A stretch of 49,925 nucleotides of DNA from Pseudomonadota bacterium (GTDB taxonomy: Bacteria; Pseudomonadota; Gammaproteobacteria; Burkholderiales; Burkholderiaceae), in assembly GCA_021783435.1 (NCBI GenBank), contig JAJXUC010000012.1, positions 1 through 49,925 on the forward strand, read 5' to 3'. The stretch's first letter is position 1, and each line of letters starts with the position of its first letter. Below the pieces are notes generated by a model. It was not told the origin of the DNA. It worked only from the letters and a program-made list of their open reading frames with translations, and made no database searches. Shown piece by piece: positions 36,683 to 47,469 of this stretch. Position numbers and translations under genes: made by a program.

Positions 36683-37492
36683 TCAAGAAGCCGGAGGATC
36701 CGCATCCTTGGGCTGATCGGCGTCGTCATCGGGCGGTCGCGCATACTTACCCAGCACCCTTGACCCGATGATGCCCACCTCGTACAGCAAAATCATGGAG
36801 ACGGCCAGCGAGGTTTGCGAAAACACGTCTGGCGGGGTGATGACGGCGGCGATGATGAAAGCCACGACGATGAAGTAACTGCGCCAGGCCTTGAGCTGCT
36901 CAATGGTGAGCATGCCGAAACGCACCAACAGCATCAGCACCACCGGCACCTCGAACGCAGTGCCAAAGGCCATGAACAAGGTGAGAACGAAGCTCAGGTA
37001 GGACTCGATGTCGGGTGCGGCCGTCACCACCTTGGGGGCCACGTCCTGGATGAAGGTGAACAATCGCCCCAGTACGATGAAATAGGCGAAGGCCACGCCC
37101 AGGTAAAAGAGAACGGTGCTGATGAACACCAGGGGGACGACCAGTCGTTTTTCGTGCGCGTACAGCCCGGGCGCGATGAAGGCCCAGAGTTGATACAGCA
37201 CGATGGGCAGGGCAATCATCAACGCCGTCAGCATGGTCAGCTTGAGCGGCACCAGGAAGGGGGTGATGACGCCGATGGCAATGAGGCCCGAGCCGTGCGG
37301 TAGATGCGCAATGAGCGGCTTGGCAAACAGATCGAACAGACCCGAAGGGCCGGGATAGATGGCCAGGATGGCGAAGACGATGCCGATGGCGGCCACAGCG
37401 CGGATGAGCCGGTCTCTCAACTCGACCAGGTGGGTCACGAAGGGCTGCTCGGCTTCCGGATTCGGGGAATCGGACGGCTTGGGATCAGTCAC
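36683..37492 (-). CDS. tatC: Twin-arginine translocase subunit TatC
   Basis: TatC is the receptor for twin-arginine signal peptides in the inner membrane. The 269-residue protein has FVTHLVELRDRLIRAV near the start, six hydrophobic segments, the conserved ALPIVLYQLWAFIAPGLYAHEKR after TM2, LSFVLTLFMAFGTAFEVPVV and IAAVITPPDVFSQTSLAVSM. The C-terminus is acidic and Pro-rich. It is the last gene of tatABC, 27 bases after tatB, and converges with htrA. Confidence 0.97.
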   Translation of the reverse strand: MTDPKPSDSPNPEAEQPFVTHLVELRDRLIRAVAAIGIVFAILAIYPGPSGLFDLFAKPLIAHLPHGSGLIAIGVITPFLVPLKLTMLTALMIALPIVLYQLWAFIAPGLYAHEKRLVVPLVFISTVLFYLGVAFAYFIVLGRLFTFIQDVAPKVVTAAPDIESYLSFVLTLFMAFGTAFEVPVVLMLLVRFGMLTIEQLKAWRSYFIVVAFIIAAVITPPDVFSQTSLAVSMILLYEVGIIGSRVLGKYARPPDDDADQPKDADPPAS

Positions 37493-37519
37493 GTGTGCGG
37501 CGGAAGAGGAGTGTGGGCC

Positions 37520-38014
37520 TCAGAGGCCGGAACGGGGACGGTGGCGCGCCACGCGGGCTGCGCCAGACAGGGCGTGACTGCGCACCCGGGCCTGGCGGCG
37601 ATACCAGAGCGGAACGGCTTGGCCAGTGGATTTTTTCAGACGCTTGGGCTTGTGACGCTCGAAACCCAGACCGTCGCTCATCGAGGGGCCGTCGAGCGAC
37701 GTTTGCGATCCGGCCTCCAGGCCTGTGGTGGCTTCTTTCCAGGCCGCGTCGAATTCTTGGCCGACATCACCGATGTTCTTGGAAACCGTGCTGTGGATAT
37801 CCTGCGCGGCCGATTCGACCGTCGACTTCATGCTGCGCAACTCGTCCAATTCCATTTGACGGTTCACTTCGGACTTGACGTCGGCCATGTAGCGCTGCGC
37901 CCGGCCGAGCAGATTGCCCACCGTGCGCGCCACTTTGGGCAGTTTTTCAGGACCGAGCACGATCAGCGCGACCACGCCAATGACGCCCAATTCCGAGATG
38001 CCGATATCGAACAT
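37520..38014 (-). CDS. tatB: Sec-independent translocase subunit TatB
   Basis: TatB joins TatC in the signal-peptide receptor complex. The 164-residue protein has the single N-terminal membrane helix MFDIGISELGVIGVVALIVL followed by GPEKLPKVARTVGNLLGRAQ and a long amphipathic helix. The C-terminal tail is basic, ending SGAARVARHRPRSGL, as in relatives within Burkholderiales. An intrinsic terminator lies in the 77-base gap between tatA and this gene. Confidence 0.95.
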   Translation of the reverse strand: MFDIGISELGVIGVVALIVLGPEKLPKVARTVGNLLGRAQRYMADVKSEVNRQMELDELRSMKSTVESAAQDIHSTVSKNIGDVGQEFDAAWKEATTGLEAGSQTSLDGPSMSDGLGFERHKPKRLKKSTGQAVPLWYRRQARVRSHALSGAARVARHRPRSGL

Positions 38015-38047
38015 GGCTGTTGCTCAGGCTTTGCCGTACCGATGCAT

Positions 38048-38071
38048 AAAAAAGCCGGCAACATGGCCGGC
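38048..38071 (-). terminator. Rho-independent terminator between tatA and tatB
   Basis: Read leftward, the 6-bp stem GCCGGC/GCCGGC with a 6-base loop (38054-38071) is followed directly by six Us (38048-38053). It stands after tatA and before tatB, in the middle of an operon. Partial read-through would yield more tatA than tatBC messenger. Confidence 0.75.
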
Positions 38072-38091
38072 CCGGCACCGCCGTGCACAGA

Positions 38092-38337
38092 TCAGGATTT
38101 TTCCTTGGCCTCGACGTCGATGGTGTCTTTCTTCACCGCACCGGCCTGCGGACCCAACTGCTTGTCGGCGGCTGTCGTGCCCGAGGTGGCGTCGGCATCA
38201 CCGTCGCGCATGCCGTCCTTGAAACCCTTGACGGCTGACCCCAGGTCGGAACCCATGTTTTTCAGCTTCTTCGTGCCGAAGACCATCATCACGATGACCA
38301 GGACGATCAGCCAATGCCAAATGCTCAATGAGCCCAT
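38092..38337 (-). CDS. tatA: Sec-independent translocase subunit TatA
   Basis: TatA oligomers form the Tat passage. The 81-residue protein has [20 protein letters not shown] as short membrane helix, the hinge [20 protein letters not shown] and an amphipathic helix, followed by a polar tail ending [13 protein letters not shown]. It is first in tatABC and lies 21 bases after the HIT gene, so the tat genes follow the his genes on the same strand. Confidence 0.96.
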   Translation of the reverse strand: MGSLSIWHWLIVLVIVMMVFGTKKLKNMGSDLGSAVKGFKDGMRDGDADATSGTTAADKQLGPQAGAVKKDTIDVEAKEKS

Positions 38338-38358
38338 TTCGATACTCCTTAGCGACTT

Positions 38359-38709
38359 TCAGATCGTCGCGCGTTTCCAGGGGCGAGGGCCGCCCAAAAC
38401 ATGAAGATGCAGGTGATAGACCTCCTGCCCGCCATTGGGTCCGGTGTTGATGACGGTTTTGAAACCATCGCCACAACCTAGCTGCTCCGCCAGTCGCGGA
38501 ACCAGTCCCAACATTTTACCGAGCAAGGCCTGGTCGCCGGGTTCCACCGCCGCCAACGTGGCGATATGGCGTTTGGGGACCAGCAGAAAATGGACCGGCG
38601 CGGCAGGGTTGATGTCATGAAAAGCCATCGTCTCATCATCGTCGTACAAGGTTTTCGACGGGATGGTACCGGCAATGATTTTGCAGAAAATGCAGTCGGG
38701 ATCGTGCAT
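38359..38709 (-). CDS. HIT-family protein (HinT-like purine phosphoramidase)
   Basis: A 116-residue histidine-triad protein. It starts MHDPDCIFCKIIAGTIPSKT, has FHDINPAAPVHFLLVPKRHI and NTGPNGGQEVYHLHLHVLGG with the HXHXH active site. HinT-type enzymes split nucleoside phosphoramidates and aminoacyl-adenylates. It lies between hisE and tatA, a conserved order in betaproteobacteria. The cysteines C6 and C9 are those of the zinc-binding subgroup. Confidence 0.95.
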   Translation of the reverse strand: MHDPDCIFCKIIAGTIPSKTLYDDDETMAFHDINPAAPVHFLLVPKRHIATLAAVEPGDQALLGKMLGLVPRLAEQLGCGDGFKTVINTGPNGGQEVYHLHLHVLGGPRPWKRATI

Positions 38710-38789
38710 GTTGATGAACTGTACGAGGTCAATCAGGATTTGGATGCAGCTTGAATGAGGCGCTCACGACGCGCTGCTGTCAAGCTTGG

Positions 38790-39152
38790 CTACTTGGGTG
38801 GCGGCGCGGTGCGTCGCGTGAATTCCTCGATGCCCGATAGACCTTCGCGCCGCGCCAATTCGTCCAGGACCTCTCGTGGCGAAATACCGTAATGGGCCAA
38901 GGCCACAAGGGTGTGAAACCATAAATCGGCCGCCTCATAGACGATGGACTGGCGCACTCCGCCCTTGGCCGCGAGGACGAATTCGGTGGCTTCTTCGCCG
39001 ACCTTCTTGAGCATGGCATCGTCGCCCTTGGCGAAAAGGCGGGCCACGTAGGACGAGGCTGGGTCGGCCTGTTTGCGGGATTCGATCACGGCGGCGAGGC
39101 GGTCCAGCATCTCGCCGCTCGGCGTGTCGGGCACTGGCCTGGATGATTTCAT
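38790..39152 (-). CDS. hisE: Phosphoribosyl-ATP pyrophosphatase
   Basis: HisE removes pyrophosphate from phosphoribosyl-ATP, step two of histidine synthesis. The 120-residue MazG-like protein has [53 protein letters not shown] and [20 protein letters not shown]. The start ATG overlaps the hisI stop by 4 bases, so hisI and hisE are separate but coupled, unlike the fused HisIE of E. coli. Confidence 0.95.
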   Translation of the reverse strand: MKSSRPVPDTPSGEMLDRLAAVIESRKQADPASSYVARLFAKGDDAMLKKVGEEATEFVLAAKGGVRQSIVYEAADLWFHTLVALAHYGISPREVLDELARREGLSGIEEFTRRTAPPPK

Positions 39153-39538
39153 GTGTAGATGAGCCCTGGATCTTTCAGCACGGGTTCAACCGTGGCCCAC
39201 TCGTCTTGGCGCAACTCACGGAAAAAACAGGAATGGCGTCCGGTATGGCAGGCAATGCCGGGGTCGTGGCCGAGCTGGCGTACCGTCAACAGCACCACGT
39301 CACCATCGCAATCGAGCCGGATGGATTCAACTTTCTGCACATGGCCGGAGACCTCGCCCTTGTGCCACAGGCGCTTGCGCGAGCGCGACCAATACACCGC
39401 CTCGCCTACCTCCAGCGTGCGTTGCAGTGCCTGTCGGTTCATCCAGGCCACCATGAGAATGTCCTTGCTACCCACTTCCTGCGCAATGGCGGGAACCAGG
39501 CCGCTGTCGTCCCAGCAAATTTCGTCGAGCCAGTTCAT
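39149..39538 (-). CDS. hisI: Phosphoribosyl-AMP cyclohydrolase
   Basis: HisI opens the purine ring of phosphoribosyl-AMP, step three of the pathway. The 129-residue protein has [40 protein letters not shown] and the metal-binding [14 protein letters not shown] and [13 protein letters not shown]. The ATG at 39538 (MNWLDEI) matches relatives; ten codons upstream another ATG exists. It is coupled to hisE by an ATGA overlap. Confidence 0.96.
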   Translation of the reverse strand: MNWLDEICWDDSGLVPAIAQEVGSKDILMVAWMNRQALQRTLEVGEAVYWSRSRKRLWHKGEVSGHVQKVESIRLDCDGDVVLLTVRQLGHDPGIACHTGRHSCFFRELRQDEWATVEPVLKDPGLIYT

Positions 39539-39610
39539 GCCAGAAGTGTAGTCATCGCGCAGCGCCATGGCTTGCTGTACCTCATGCTGCAGGGCTGGCT
39601 TGTGCCTTCA

Positions 39611-40396
39611 TCATGCGTCCACGCGCATGGGGATGCCCAGGCCAGCCATGAATCGCTTGGCCTCGCCGACGGTGTGCTGGCCGTAGTGGAAGATGCTCGC
39701 AGCCAGCACGGCGTCGGCATGCCCCTGGGTGATGCCGTTCGCGAGGTCTTGCAGCCCGCCCACGCCACCCGAGGCGATGACGGGCACCGGGACGGCGTCG
39801 GCCACGGCGCGGGTCAGGTCAAGATCGAAGCCGACCTTGGTGCCGTCGCGGTCCATGCTGGTGAGCAGAATTTCTCCGGCCCCAGCTGTGGCCATGCGGC
39901 AGGCCCAGTCGACCGCGTCAAGACCGGTGTTGCGGCGGCCGCCATGGGTGTAGACGTCCCAACCGACGCCTCGGGCCGCGAAGTCGTCGCCGGCGCGGCG
40001 CTTGGCATCGATGGCCACGACGATGCACTGGGCACCATACTTCGCCGATGCATCGGCAATGGTCTGCGGACTGGCGACGGCGGCGGAATTGAAGCTGACC
40101 TTGTCAGCACCGGCGTTGAGCAGACGCCGCACGTCGTCAACGGTGCGCACGCCGCCGCCGACGGTCAGCGGAATGAACACCTGCGACGCCACCGCCTCGA
40201 TCATGTGCAGCAGCAGATCACGGTCGTCGCTGGTGGCGGTGATGTCGAGGAAGGTGAGTTCGTCGGCGCCCTGGTCGTTGTAGCGCGCAGCGATGTCGAC
40301 CGGGTCGCCGGCGTCGCGCAGACCGACGAAGTTCACGCCCTTGACCACGCGGCCACCGGTCACGTCCATGCAGGGGATGATGCGTTTGAAGAGCAT
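39611..40396 (-). CDS. hisF: Imidazole glycerol phosphate synthase, cyclase subunit
   Basis: HisF closes the imidazole ring, using ammonia made by HisH. The 261-residue beta-alpha barrel begins [20 protein letters not shown], with the catalytic Asp in CMD. It also has [67 protein letters not shown] and [13 protein letters not shown]. The ATG at 40396 fits the usual start; 40408 is an in-frame alternative. Confidence 0.97.
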   Translation of the reverse strand: MLFKRIIPCMDVTGGRVVKGVNFVGLRDAGDPVDIAARYNDQGADELTFLDITATSDDRDLLLHMIEAVASQVFIPLTVGGGVRTVDDVRRLLNAGADKVSFNSAAVASPQTIADASAKYGAQCIVVAIDAKRRAGDDFAARGVGWDVYTHGGRRNTGLDAVDWACRMATAGAGEILLTSMDRDGTKVGFDLDLTRAVADAVPVPVIASGGVGGLQDLANGITQGHADAVLAASIFHYGQHTVGEAKRFMAGLGIPMRVDA

Positions 40397-40441
40397 GGAC
40401 TTGAACAACGTGAAAGAGATGGACGTTGGGATCTGCTGCGA

Positions 40442-41191
40442 TCAGATCAAACCAGCCGCCGCGGCCTCGACGCGCCGCTGTGCGGCTTTGAAGTCGAGCG
40501 CGCCGGTGTAGATGGCGCGGCCGCAAATCACGCCCTCGACCCCGCTGCTCTCCACGGCGATGAGGCGTTCGACGTCGGCCATGCCGGCCAGGCCGCCGGA
40601 GGCGATGACCGGAATGGACAGGGCCTCGGCCAGGCGCACGGTGGCGTCGATGTTCAGCCCGGTGAGCATGCCGTCGCGGCCGATGTCGGTGTAGATCACG
40701 CCCTCGACGCCATAGTCTTCGAATTTGCGCGCCAGATCGACCACTTCGTGGCCGGTGAGCTTGCTCCAGCCATCGGTGGCCACCTTGCCTTCACGCGCGT
40801 CCAGGCCGACGATGATGTGGCCGCCGAAGGCGCTGCATGCCTCCTTCAAAAAGCCCGGGTTCTTGACCGCGGCGGTACCGATGATGACGTAGCTCAGGCC
40901 ATCGTCCAGGTAGCGCTCGATGGTTTCCAGATCGCGGATGCCACCGCCGAGTTGCACAGGAATGTCCTCGCCAACCTCGTGCAGGATGGCACGGATGGCC
41001 GGCTCGTTTTCCGGCTTGCCGGCGAAGGCGCCGTTGAGGTCCACCAGATGCAGGCGCTGCGCGCCCTGCTCCACCCAATGCCGCGCCATGGCGGCGGGCT
41101 CGGTGGAGAACACGGTGGCAGCCTGCATTTCGCCTTGCTCCAGGCGGACGCACTGGCCGTTCTTGAGATCGATCGCGGGAATCAGCAACAT
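40442..41191 (-). CDS. hisA: ProFAR isomerase
   Basis: HisA isomerises ProFAR to PRFAR. The 249-residue barrel starts [20 protein letters not shown] and has the catalytic Asp residues in PAIDLKNG and [12 protein letters not shown]. Others are [31 protein letters not shown] and [16 protein letters not shown]. It follows hisH by 45 bases and precedes hisF. Length and motifs are entirely normal. Confidence 0.97.
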   Translation of the reverse strand: MLLIPAIDLKNGQCVRLEQGEMQAATVFSTEPAAMARHWVEQGAQRLHLVDLNGAFAGKPENEPAIRAILHEVGEDIPVQLGGGIRDLETIERYLDDGLSYVIIGTAAVKNPGFLKEACSAFGGHIIVGLDAREGKVATDGWSKLTGHEVVDLARKFEDYGVEGVIYTDIGRDGMLTGLNIDATVRLAEALSIPVIASGGLAGMADVERLIAVESSGVEGVICGRAIYTGALDFKAAQRRVEAAAAGLI

Positions 41192-41236
41192 GGGACGGGC
41201 GACAACGGGTTCGGGACATCCTGCCGGGCAAGCGGC

Positions 41237-41908
41237 TCAGGGATTCCAGTCGAGGAAATTGCGGTAGAGCGCAAGGCCTGCCGCAGCGCTTTTTTCAGGG
41301 TGAAACTGGGTGGCGAAAATCGCATCGCGCGCGATGGCGCTTGCAAAGGTCACACCGTACTCGGAGCGGCCCGCGATACTGCGCTCCGATGTCGGCTGGG
41401 CGTAAAAGCTATGGACGAAGTAGAACGCTGCACCATCGCCCACGCCTGCCCACAAAGGATGGATTCGGCCGTCGTGCGCCACCGGGTACACCGCGTTCCA
41501 GCCCATGTGCGGCACTTTGTAGCGGCTGCCATCGGGCTGATGCTGGCCAGCGAGTTGAAAGCGGCAGACTGCGCCGGCGAGCAGCCCCAGACCTTGTGTC
41601 GGACCTTCCTCGCTGCGATCGAGCAACATTTGCATACCAACGCAGACGCCAAAAAGTGGCTTGCCACTGCGCGCCTGCCCCCCGGCAGCTTCAAGCACCG
41701 GTGCCTGCAGGCCTGAATCGCGCAATTCACGCATACAGTCCGGCATGGCGCCCTGACCGGGCAGCACGATGCGGTCGGCATCGCGCACCACCTGCGCGTC
41801 GGATGTCACGATCACCTGCCATGGCAGGCCCTTGGCGACATGCTGCACGGCTTGCGACACGGAGCGCAGATTGCCCATGCCGTAATCGACGATGGCGACC
41901 GTTTTCAT
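41237..41908 (-). CDS. hisH: Imidazole glycerol phosphate synthase, glutaminase subunit
   Basis: HisH releases ammonia from glutamine for HisF. The 223-residue class I glutamine amidotransferase starts [20 protein letters not shown]. It has the oxyanion strand [11 protein letters not shown], the nucleophile cysteine in [36 protein letters not shown] and the His-Glu pair in [10 protein letters not shown]. It lies between hisB and hisA. Many relatives carry a marC gene here; none is present. Confidence 0.97.
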   Translation of the reverse strand: MKTVAIVDYGMGNLRSVSQAVQHVAKGLPWQVIVTSDAQVVRDADRIVLPGQGAMPDCMRELRDSGLQAPVLEAAGGQARSGKPLFGVCVGMQMLLDRSEEGPTQGLGLLAGAVCRFQLAGQHQPDGSRYKVPHMGWNAVYPVAHDGRIHPLWAGVGDGAAFYFVHSFYAQPTSERSIAGRSEYGVTFASAIARDAIFATQFHPEKSAAAGLALYRNFLDWNP

Positions 41909-41977
41909 GCGGACGTCGGAAGGAACGGTGGTGTGACGTGGCGAATCAGGCGCGGAGAATCCACACCGCGGACTTGG

Positions 41978-42565
41978 TCACAGCGAGCCCTTGGTCGAAG
42001 GAACGGTCTGGCCCATGCGCGGGTCGATTTCAGCCGCCGCACGCAGTGCGCGGCCAAAAGCCTTGAACACGGTTTCACACTGGTGATGCGCGTTTTCGCC
42101 GCGCAGGTTGTCGACATGCAAGGAGACAAAGGCGTGGTTGACCAGACCCTGGAAAAATTCGTGCGCAAGATCGACATCGAACTCGCCCACCATGGCGCGT
42201 GTGAAGGGCACATGCCACTCCAGGCCCGGGCGACCGGAGAAATCGATCACCACGCGCGACAGCGCTTCGTCCAGCGGCACATAGGCGTGGCCGTAGCGGC
42301 GCACGCCCTTCTTGTCGCCGATGGCCTTGGCCAGCGCCTGGCCGATGGTGATGCCAACGTCCTCCACGGTGTGATGGCCGTCGATGTGCAGATCGCCCTC
42401 GGCCTGCACGCTGAGATCGACCAGGCCATGGCGCGCGATCTGGTCGAGCATATGGTCGAAAAAGCCGATGCCGGTAGCAAGCTTGGACACACCACTGCCG
42501 TCGAGATTGAGCTCGACGCTGATGCGGGTTTCAGCGGTTTGGCGAGTGACCTGGGCGGTGCGCAT
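41978..42565 (-). CDS. hisB: Imidazoleglycerol-phosphate dehydratase
   Basis: HisB dehydrates imidazole glycerol phosphate. The 195-residue monofunctional protein has metal-binding histidines in [20 protein letters not shown] and [38 protein letters not shown] and the second half [20 protein letters not shown] with [19 protein letters not shown]. It lacks the HisN-like phosphatase domain fused in E. coli. It lies 45 bases after hisC. Confidence 0.97.
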   Translation of the reverse strand: MRTAQVTRQTAETRISVELNLDGSGVSKLATGIGFFDHMLDQIARHGLVDLSVQAEGDLHIDGHHTVEDVGITIGQALAKAIGDKKGVRRYGHAYVPLDEALSRVVIDFSGRPGLEWHVPFTRAMVGEFDVDLAHEFFQGLVNHAFVSLHVDNLRGENAHHQCETVFKAFGRALRAAAEIDPRMGQTVPSTKGSL

Positions 42566-42610
42566 GCTTGGAAGCTGGAAGAACCGGGCTGGTTGTCATG
42601 GAACCGCCGA

Positions 42611-43726
42611 TCAAGCGGTATGTTGCGATGTTACCGAAGCGCGGGTGGCCGGCAGCCGCAGGTCATCCAGCGCCTGCAGCAGGGCCTGGCATTGCGCCTC
42701 GGTGCCGACGGTGATGCGCAGGAAAGGCGCGATGCGCTCGGGCTGGCGGAAATGGCGCACCAGAATGCGCAGTTCGCGCAGTCTGGCGGCCAGTTCCGCA
42801 CCCCCATGCCGCGGGTGACGCGCGAAGACGAAATTGGCGGCAGAAGGCAGCACCTCGAAGCCATGCTGCCCCAAGCCACGAACGAGCGTGTCGCGGCTGG
42901 CGATGACGAGCGAGCGGGTGCGCTCGAACCAAGCTTCGTCCTGCATCGCCGCCACACCGCCGGCGATCGCAAGGCGGTCCAGAGGGTAGGAATTGAAGCT
43001 GTCCTTCACCCGCACCAGGGCCTGGATCAGATCGACATGGCCGAGCGCATACCCCACGCGCAAGCCAGCCAAGGCGCGGGCCTTCGACAAGGTGCGCACC
43101 ACCAGCAGGTTGGGATAGCGGTCGATCAGCGTGGCTGCGGTCTGCGCGCCAAAATCGACATAGGCCTCGTCGATCACCACCACAATGTTGCGCGAACCTG
43201 CAAGCAGGCGCTCGACATCGGTCAGGGCCAGGGCCATGCCGGTGGGCGCGTTGGGGTTGGGGATGATGATGCCGCCTGCACGACCGGCGCGCCCGGCCTG
43301 CACATAGTCGTCGATGCCGATGCTGAAGTCCTCGCGCAAAGGCATCTGGCACGTGGCCAGGCCGTACAGCCGTGCATAGACCGGATAAAAGCTGTAACTG
43401 ATGTCAGGCATGAGCAGCGGTGCGTCGTGCTTGAGCAATGCCTGAAACACATGGGCCAGCACTTCGTCGGAGCCGTTGCCGACGAACACCTGCTCGGCCT
43501 GCAGGCCATGATGGGCGGCGATGGCATCCTTCAGCGCCCGCGCCTCGGGATCGGGGTACAGCCGCAGATCCTCGCTTGCCGCTTCGCGGATGGCCTGCAG
43601 CACGCGCAGGCTCGGGCCATAGGGGCACTCATTGGTATTGAGTTTGATCAGGCCTGCAATCTTCGGTTGCTCGCCCGGCACGTAGGGCGTGAGGCCGTGC
43701 ACGACTTCGCTCCAGTATTGGCTCAT
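42611..43726 (-). CDS. hisC: Histidinol-phosphate aminotransferase
   Basis: HisC transfers an amino group to imidazole acetol phosphate using PLP. The 371-residue fold-type I enzyme has [75 protein letters not shown] and the PLP lysine in [20 protein letters not shown]. The C-terminal part has [19 protein letters not shown]. The ATG at 43726 (MSQYWSEVV) is supported by homology. It lies 20 bases after hisD. Confidence 0.97.
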   Translation of the reverse strand: MSQYWSEVVHGLTPYVPGEQPKIAGLIKLNTNECPYGPSLRVLQAIREAASEDLRLYPDPEARALKDAIAAHHGLQAEQVFVGNGSDEVLAHVFQALLKHDAPLLMPDISYSFYPVYARLYGLATCQMPLREDFSIGIDDYVQAGRAGRAGGIIIPNPNAPTGMALALTDVERLLAGSRNIVVVIDEAYVDFGAQTAATLIDRYPNLLVVRTLSKARALAGLRVGYALGHVDLIQALVRVKDSFNSYPLDRLAIAGGVAAMQDEAWFERTRSLVIASRDTLVRGLGQHGFEVLPSAANFVFARHPRHGGAELAARLRELRILVRHFRQPERIAPFLRITVGTEAQCQALLQALDDLRLPATRASVTSQHTA

Positions 43727-43746
43727 GGTTCGCGACCCCGTTGCCC

Positions 43747-45087
43747 CTAGCCCTTGCGCTCGTGATCGAGGCGCATTTCGGCAGCCAGCGCATGCGCCTG
43801 CAGTCGCTCGCCGTGCGCGAGCACGGAGGCAATGCGGCCCAGGCGCTGCGCGCCGGCATGGCTGACCTCGATGATGCTGGTGCGCTTGATGAAGTCGTAC
43901 ACCCCGAGCGGCGAGGAGAAACGGGCCGTGCCTGAGGTGGGCAGCACATGGTTGGGACCGGCGCAGTAGTCGCCGAGCGACTCGGAGGTGTAGGCGCCGA
44001 GGAATATGGCGCCGGCATGGCGCAACCGTGCAGCAATGGCATGCGGTGCCGCGGCCGACACTTCCAGGTGCTCGGGAGCGATGCGGTCGGCCAGTTCGCA
44101 AGCCTCGTCGAGGTTGCGCACCTGAATGAGAGCGCCGCGGCCCGATAGCGATGCGGCGATGATGTCGCGGCGGCTCATCTGCGGCAGCAGGCGGCGGATT
44201 TCGCCGGCGACCGCGTCGAGATAGGCCGCGTCCGGGCATAGCAGAATGCTTTGCGCCAATTCGTCATGCTCAGCCTGGGAAAACAAATCCATCGCCACCC
44301 ATTCCGGCGGGGTGGTGCCATCGGCGATGACCAGGATTTCCGAAGGCCCGGCAATCATGTCGATGCCGCAGACGCCGAACACGCGGCGCTTGGCCGCAGC
44401 CACATAGGCATTGCCGGGACCGGTGATCTTGTCCACTTTGGGTACGGTGGCCGTGCCGTAAGCCAGGGCGCCAACCGCCTGCGCGCCGCCGATGGCGAAC
44501 GCCCGGCCGACCCCGGCCACGGCCGCTGCTGCCAGCACCAGCGGATTGCGCTCGCCGCCCGGTGTGGGCACGACCATGATGATTTCCGGCACGCCGGCAA
44601 CATGGGCGGGAATGGCATTCATCAGGACCGATGATGGATAAGCCGCCTTGCCGCCCGGCACGTAGATGCCCACTCGTTCCAGCGGCGTGACCTTCTGGCC
44701 CAGCAGCGTGCCGTCGGCATCGACATACTCCCAGCTTTGGCCAACCTGCAGCATTTGGCGCTGGTGGTAGTCGCGCACACGCTCAGCGGCTTGTTCCAGG
44801 GCGCTGCGCTGCTCAGCGGGAATGTGCATCAGCGCGGCGCGCAGTTCAACCTGCGAGATTTCGAGCGCGGCCATGCTCGGCGCGTCGAACTGATCGAGAC
44901 GGCGCGTGCAATCGAGCACAGCGGCATCGCCGCGCTGGCGCACGTCGGCCAGGATGTCGGCGGCACGGGCGTCGATCTCGGCATTCTCTTCAGCCATGCG
45001 GGCGAAGAGCTGGGCGTACTGCGTCTCGAAGTCAGGGCTCGCGGTGTCGAGACGCCGCAACAGCAAGTCGGAAGCGGATGCGTTCAT
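43747..45087 (-). CDS. hisD: Histidinol dehydrogenase
   Basis: HisD oxidises histidinol to histidine in two steps with NAD. The 446-residue protein has [86 protein letters not shown] and the C-terminal EHLEVSA and [18 protein letters not shown]. The catalytic Glu/His are in the segment RIAPEHLE. It overlaps hisG by 4 bases. Confidence 0.97.
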   Translation of the reverse strand: MNASASDLLLRRLDTASPDFETQYAQLFARMAEENAEIDARAADILADVRQRGDAAVLDCTRRLDQFDAPSMAALEISQVELRAALMHIPAEQRSALEQAAERVRDYHQRQMLQVGQSWEYVDADGTLLGQKVTPLERVGIYVPGGKAAYPSSVLMNAIPAHVAGVPEIIMVVPTPGGERNPLVLAAAAVAGVGRAFAIGGAQAVGALAYGTATVPKVDKITGPGNAYVAAAKRRVFGVCGIDMIAGPSEILVIADGTTPPEWVAMDLFSQAEHDELAQSILLCPDAAYLDAVAGEIRRLLPQMSRRDIIAASLSGRGALIQVRNLDEACELADRIAPEHLEVSAAAPHAIAARLRHAGAIFLGAYTSESLGDYCAGPNHVLPTSGTARFSSPLGVYDFIKRTSIIEVSHAGAQRLGRIASVLAHGERLQAHALAAEMRLDHERKG

Positions 45088-45752
45088 GCAGGTATGGATG
45101 CGTTGGATGCTGCGGCGGCACGCAGGTTGTCGACCAAAGGTTTGAGTGTGGCGGTCTTGGTCTTGAACGCGGCCTGGTTGACGATGAGTCGAGCCGAGAT
45201 GTCCATGATGGCTTCGACCTCGATCAGGCCGTTGGCCTTGAGCGTGCCGCCGCTGGAGACGAGGTCGACGATGGCGTCGGCCAGGCCGATGAGGGGCGCG
45301 AGTTCCATCGAACCATAGAGTTTGACGAGATCGACATGCACCCCCTTGGCGGCGAAATGTTCGCGCGCCAGATGCACATACTTGGTGGCCACGCGCAGGC
45401 GCGCACCCTGGCGCACGGCGTGGGCGTAGTCGAAACCCTGCGGTGTGGCGACGCTGAGGCGGCAGCGGGCGATGCCGAGATCCACCGGGCGGTACAGGCC
45501 ATCGCCACCGAGCGTGGCGTCGGCTTCGAGCAGCACGTCGAGCCCGGCCACGCCCAAATCGGCGCCGCCATAGCGCACATAGGTGGGCACATCGCTGGCT
45601 CGCACCAGCACCACGCGCAGGTCCGGACGGTTAGTCGGCAGGATGAGTTTGCGCGTGGCGTCAGGATCTTCCGCCACGCTGATGCCGGCCCGTGCCAACA
45701 GCGGCAGGGTGTCGTCGAAGATACGGCCTTTGGACAAAGCGAGAGTGAGCAT
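45084..45752 (-). CDS. hisG: ATP phosphoribosyltransferase, short form
   Basis: HisG starts histidine synthesis by joining ATP and PRPP. The 222-residue protein is the short form without the C-terminal regulatory domain. It begins [20 protein letters not shown] and has [34 protein letters not shown] and [19 protein letters not shown] with the PRPP-binding loop. The short form works with the HisS-like partner HisZ, which is not in this window. It overlaps hisD (ATGA), making hisG the head of the his run. Confidence 0.96.
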   Translation of the reverse strand: MLTLALSKGRIFDDTLPLLARAGISVAEDPDATRKLILPTNRPDLRVVLVRASDVPTYVRYGGADLGVAGLDVLLEADATLGGDGLYRPVDLGIARCRLSVATPQGFDYAHAVRQGARLRVATKYVHLAREHFAAKGVHVDLVKLYGSMELAPLIGLADAIVDLVSSGGTLKANGLIEVEAIMDISARLIVNQAAFKTKTATLKPLVDNLRAAAASNASIPA

Positions 45753-45826
45753 GGTGGGCGAAAGCTGACCGAATGCGTGGAAACGTGCAGGACGTGTGGC
45801 GGGGAGCAGGGCCGTTTGCAGCCGGT

Positions 45827-47095
45827 TCAGCGCACTCGCACGATGTTGGCACCCAGCGCCGCGAGCTTGTGCTCCATGCCGGCATAGCCACGATCGAGGT
45901 GATAGATGCGCTCCACCAGGGTTTCGCCTTCGGCTGCCAGCCCGGCAATCACCAGCCCGGCAGACGCGCGCAGATCGGTGGCCATGACGGTGGCCCCCGA
46001 CAAGCGCTCGACGCCCTGCACCACGCAGGTATTGCCCTCGATGGCGATCGTCGCGCCCAGGCGCACCAGTTCCTGCACATGCATGAAACGGTTCTCGAAA
46101 ATGGTTTCCGTCAGATGCGCCGCACCTTGCGCCAGGCAGTTCACGGCCATGAACTGGGCTTGCATGTCGGTGGCGAAACCGGGGTATTCGGAGGTGCGTG
46201 CGGACACCGCGCGGGCGCGGCCGCCGGGCATGGCGTCGGCCTGCACGCGCATCCAGTCAGCGCCGCTGGTCAGCGTGGCGCCGGCTTCGCGCAATTTATC
46301 GAGCAGGCTGTCCAGATGTTCGGGCACACAACCGCGCAACGTGACGTCGCCGCGCGTGGCCACCGCTGCGCAGAGGAAGGTGCCAGCCTCGATGCGGTCG
46401 GGGACGATGGCATGCTCGGCCCCGTGCAGGCGGTCGACGCCCTGGATGCGAATGCGCGAGGTTCCGGCACCGTCGATGCGCGCGCCCATCTTCTGCAGCA
46501 TCGCTGCCAGATCGGCCACCTCGGGCTCCTGCGCAGCGTTCTCGATGACCGATTCACCCTCGGCAAGGCAGGCGGCCATCATCAGGTTCTCGGTGCCGGT
46601 GACGGTAATCATGTCGGTGCTGATGCGCGTGCCCTTCAGGCGCCCGCGCGGCACGCTGGCGACGATGTCGCCATGCTCCACATGCACCTCGGCACCGAGC
46701 TGCTGCAAGCCCTTGATGTGCTGATCCACCGGCCGCGCGCCGATGGCGCAGCCGCCGGGCAAGCTGACGCGGGCATGGCCGAAGCGTGCCACCAGCGGCC
46801 CCAGCACCAGCACGCTGGCGCGCATGGTTTTCACCCGCTCGTAGGGTGCGACGCAGGCGGTGATGGCGTCGGCCTGCAGGCGGATGCTGGCGCCTTCTTG
46901 CGCCACTTGTGCGCCCATGCCGGTGAGCAAATGCCCGAGGGTGCGCACGTCCATCAGCTCGGGAGCGTTGGTCAACACCACGGGTTGATCGGTGAGCAGG
47001 CTGGCCGCCATCAGCGGCAGCGCCGCGTTTTTCGCGCCACTGATCTGCACGTCGCCATGCAGCGGGCGCTCGCCCTGAATGCGAAGTTTGTCCAT
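45827..47095 (-). CDS. murA: UDP-N-acetylglucosamine 1-carboxyvinyltransferase
   Basis: MurA makes the first committed step of peptidoglycan synthesis from PEP and UDP-GlcNAc, and is the fosfomycin target. The 422-residue protein has the opening [20 protein letters not shown] and [14 protein letters not shown]. The catalytic C116 lies in [16 protein letters not shown]; the presence of Cys predicts fosfomycin sensitivity at the target. Later parts include [20 protein letters not shown] and [16 protein letters not shown]. bolA-murA-hisG is a conserved order. Confidence 0.97.
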   Translation of the reverse strand: MDKLRIQGERPLHGDVQISGAKNAALPLMAASLLTDQPVVLTNAPELMDVRTLGHLLTGMGAQVAQEGASIRLQADAITACVAPYERVKTMRASVLVLGPLVARFGHARVSLPGGCAIGARPVDQHIKGLQQLGAEVHVEHGDIVASVPRGRLKGTRISTDMITVTGTENLMMAACLAEGESVIENAAQEPEVADLAAMLQKMGARIDGAGTSRIRIQGVDRLHGAEHAIVPDRIEAGTFLCAAVATRGDVTLRGCVPEHLDSLLDKLREAGATLTSGADWMRVQADAMPGGRARAVSARTSEYPGFATDMQAQFMAVNCLAQGAAHLTETIFENRFMHVQELVRLGATIAIEGNTCVVQGVERLSGATVMATDLRASAGLVIAGLAAEGETLVERIYHLDRGYAGMEHKLAALGANIVRVR

Positions 47096-47180
47096 GGGGA
47101 ATGATGTGATCCGGCCGTACCGGAGATTGACTTGCGGATTCTAGGCGCCGCCCTGGCGCGCCCTGGAGGCGTTCTGCGTT

Positions 47181-47423
47181 CTAGTCAGGCATGGGCTCGC
47201 CGGGTGCGACGGTGCGCATGGACAGTGCATGGATTTCTGCGCGCATGCGATCTCCCAGGGCGGCGTAAACCAAGCGATGTCGCGCCAGGCGCGACTTTCC
47301 GGTGAAGGCGGGGCTGACGATGGTGGCGTAGAAATGCTGGCCGTCACCCTGCACCTCCACGTGGATGCAATTCAGACCGGTGGCGATCAGCTCGCGCAGA
47401 TATTCGGGGGTGGGCAGGGCCAT
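47181..47423 (-). CDS. BolA/IbaG-family protein
   Basis: An 80-residue protein of the BolA family, closest to IbaG by its place next to murA. BolA proteins bind iron-sulfur clusters with monothiol glutaredoxins. It has LRELIATGLNCIHVEVQGDG, the helix-turn FYATIVSPAFTGKSRLARHR and LVYAALGDRMRAEIHALSMR. The conserved His in ARHRLVYAAL fits. It starts 46 bases after the ABC permease gene. Confidence 0.92.
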   Translation of the reverse strand: MALPTPEYLRELIATGLNCIHVEVQGDGQHFYATIVSPAFTGKSRLARHRLVYAALGDRMRAEIHALSMRTVAPGEPMPD

Positions 47424-47469
47424 GATGGTGGATGAAAAGGCAAAATCCCGTCGAGTGCCGAGGCGAAGC

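Noticed and set aside
39143..41716. An 857-codon plus-strand open frame opposite hisI, hisF, hisA and hisH
   Set aside because: It spans four real genes on the other strand and their gaps, and its translation has no domain pattern. It is a shadow frame.
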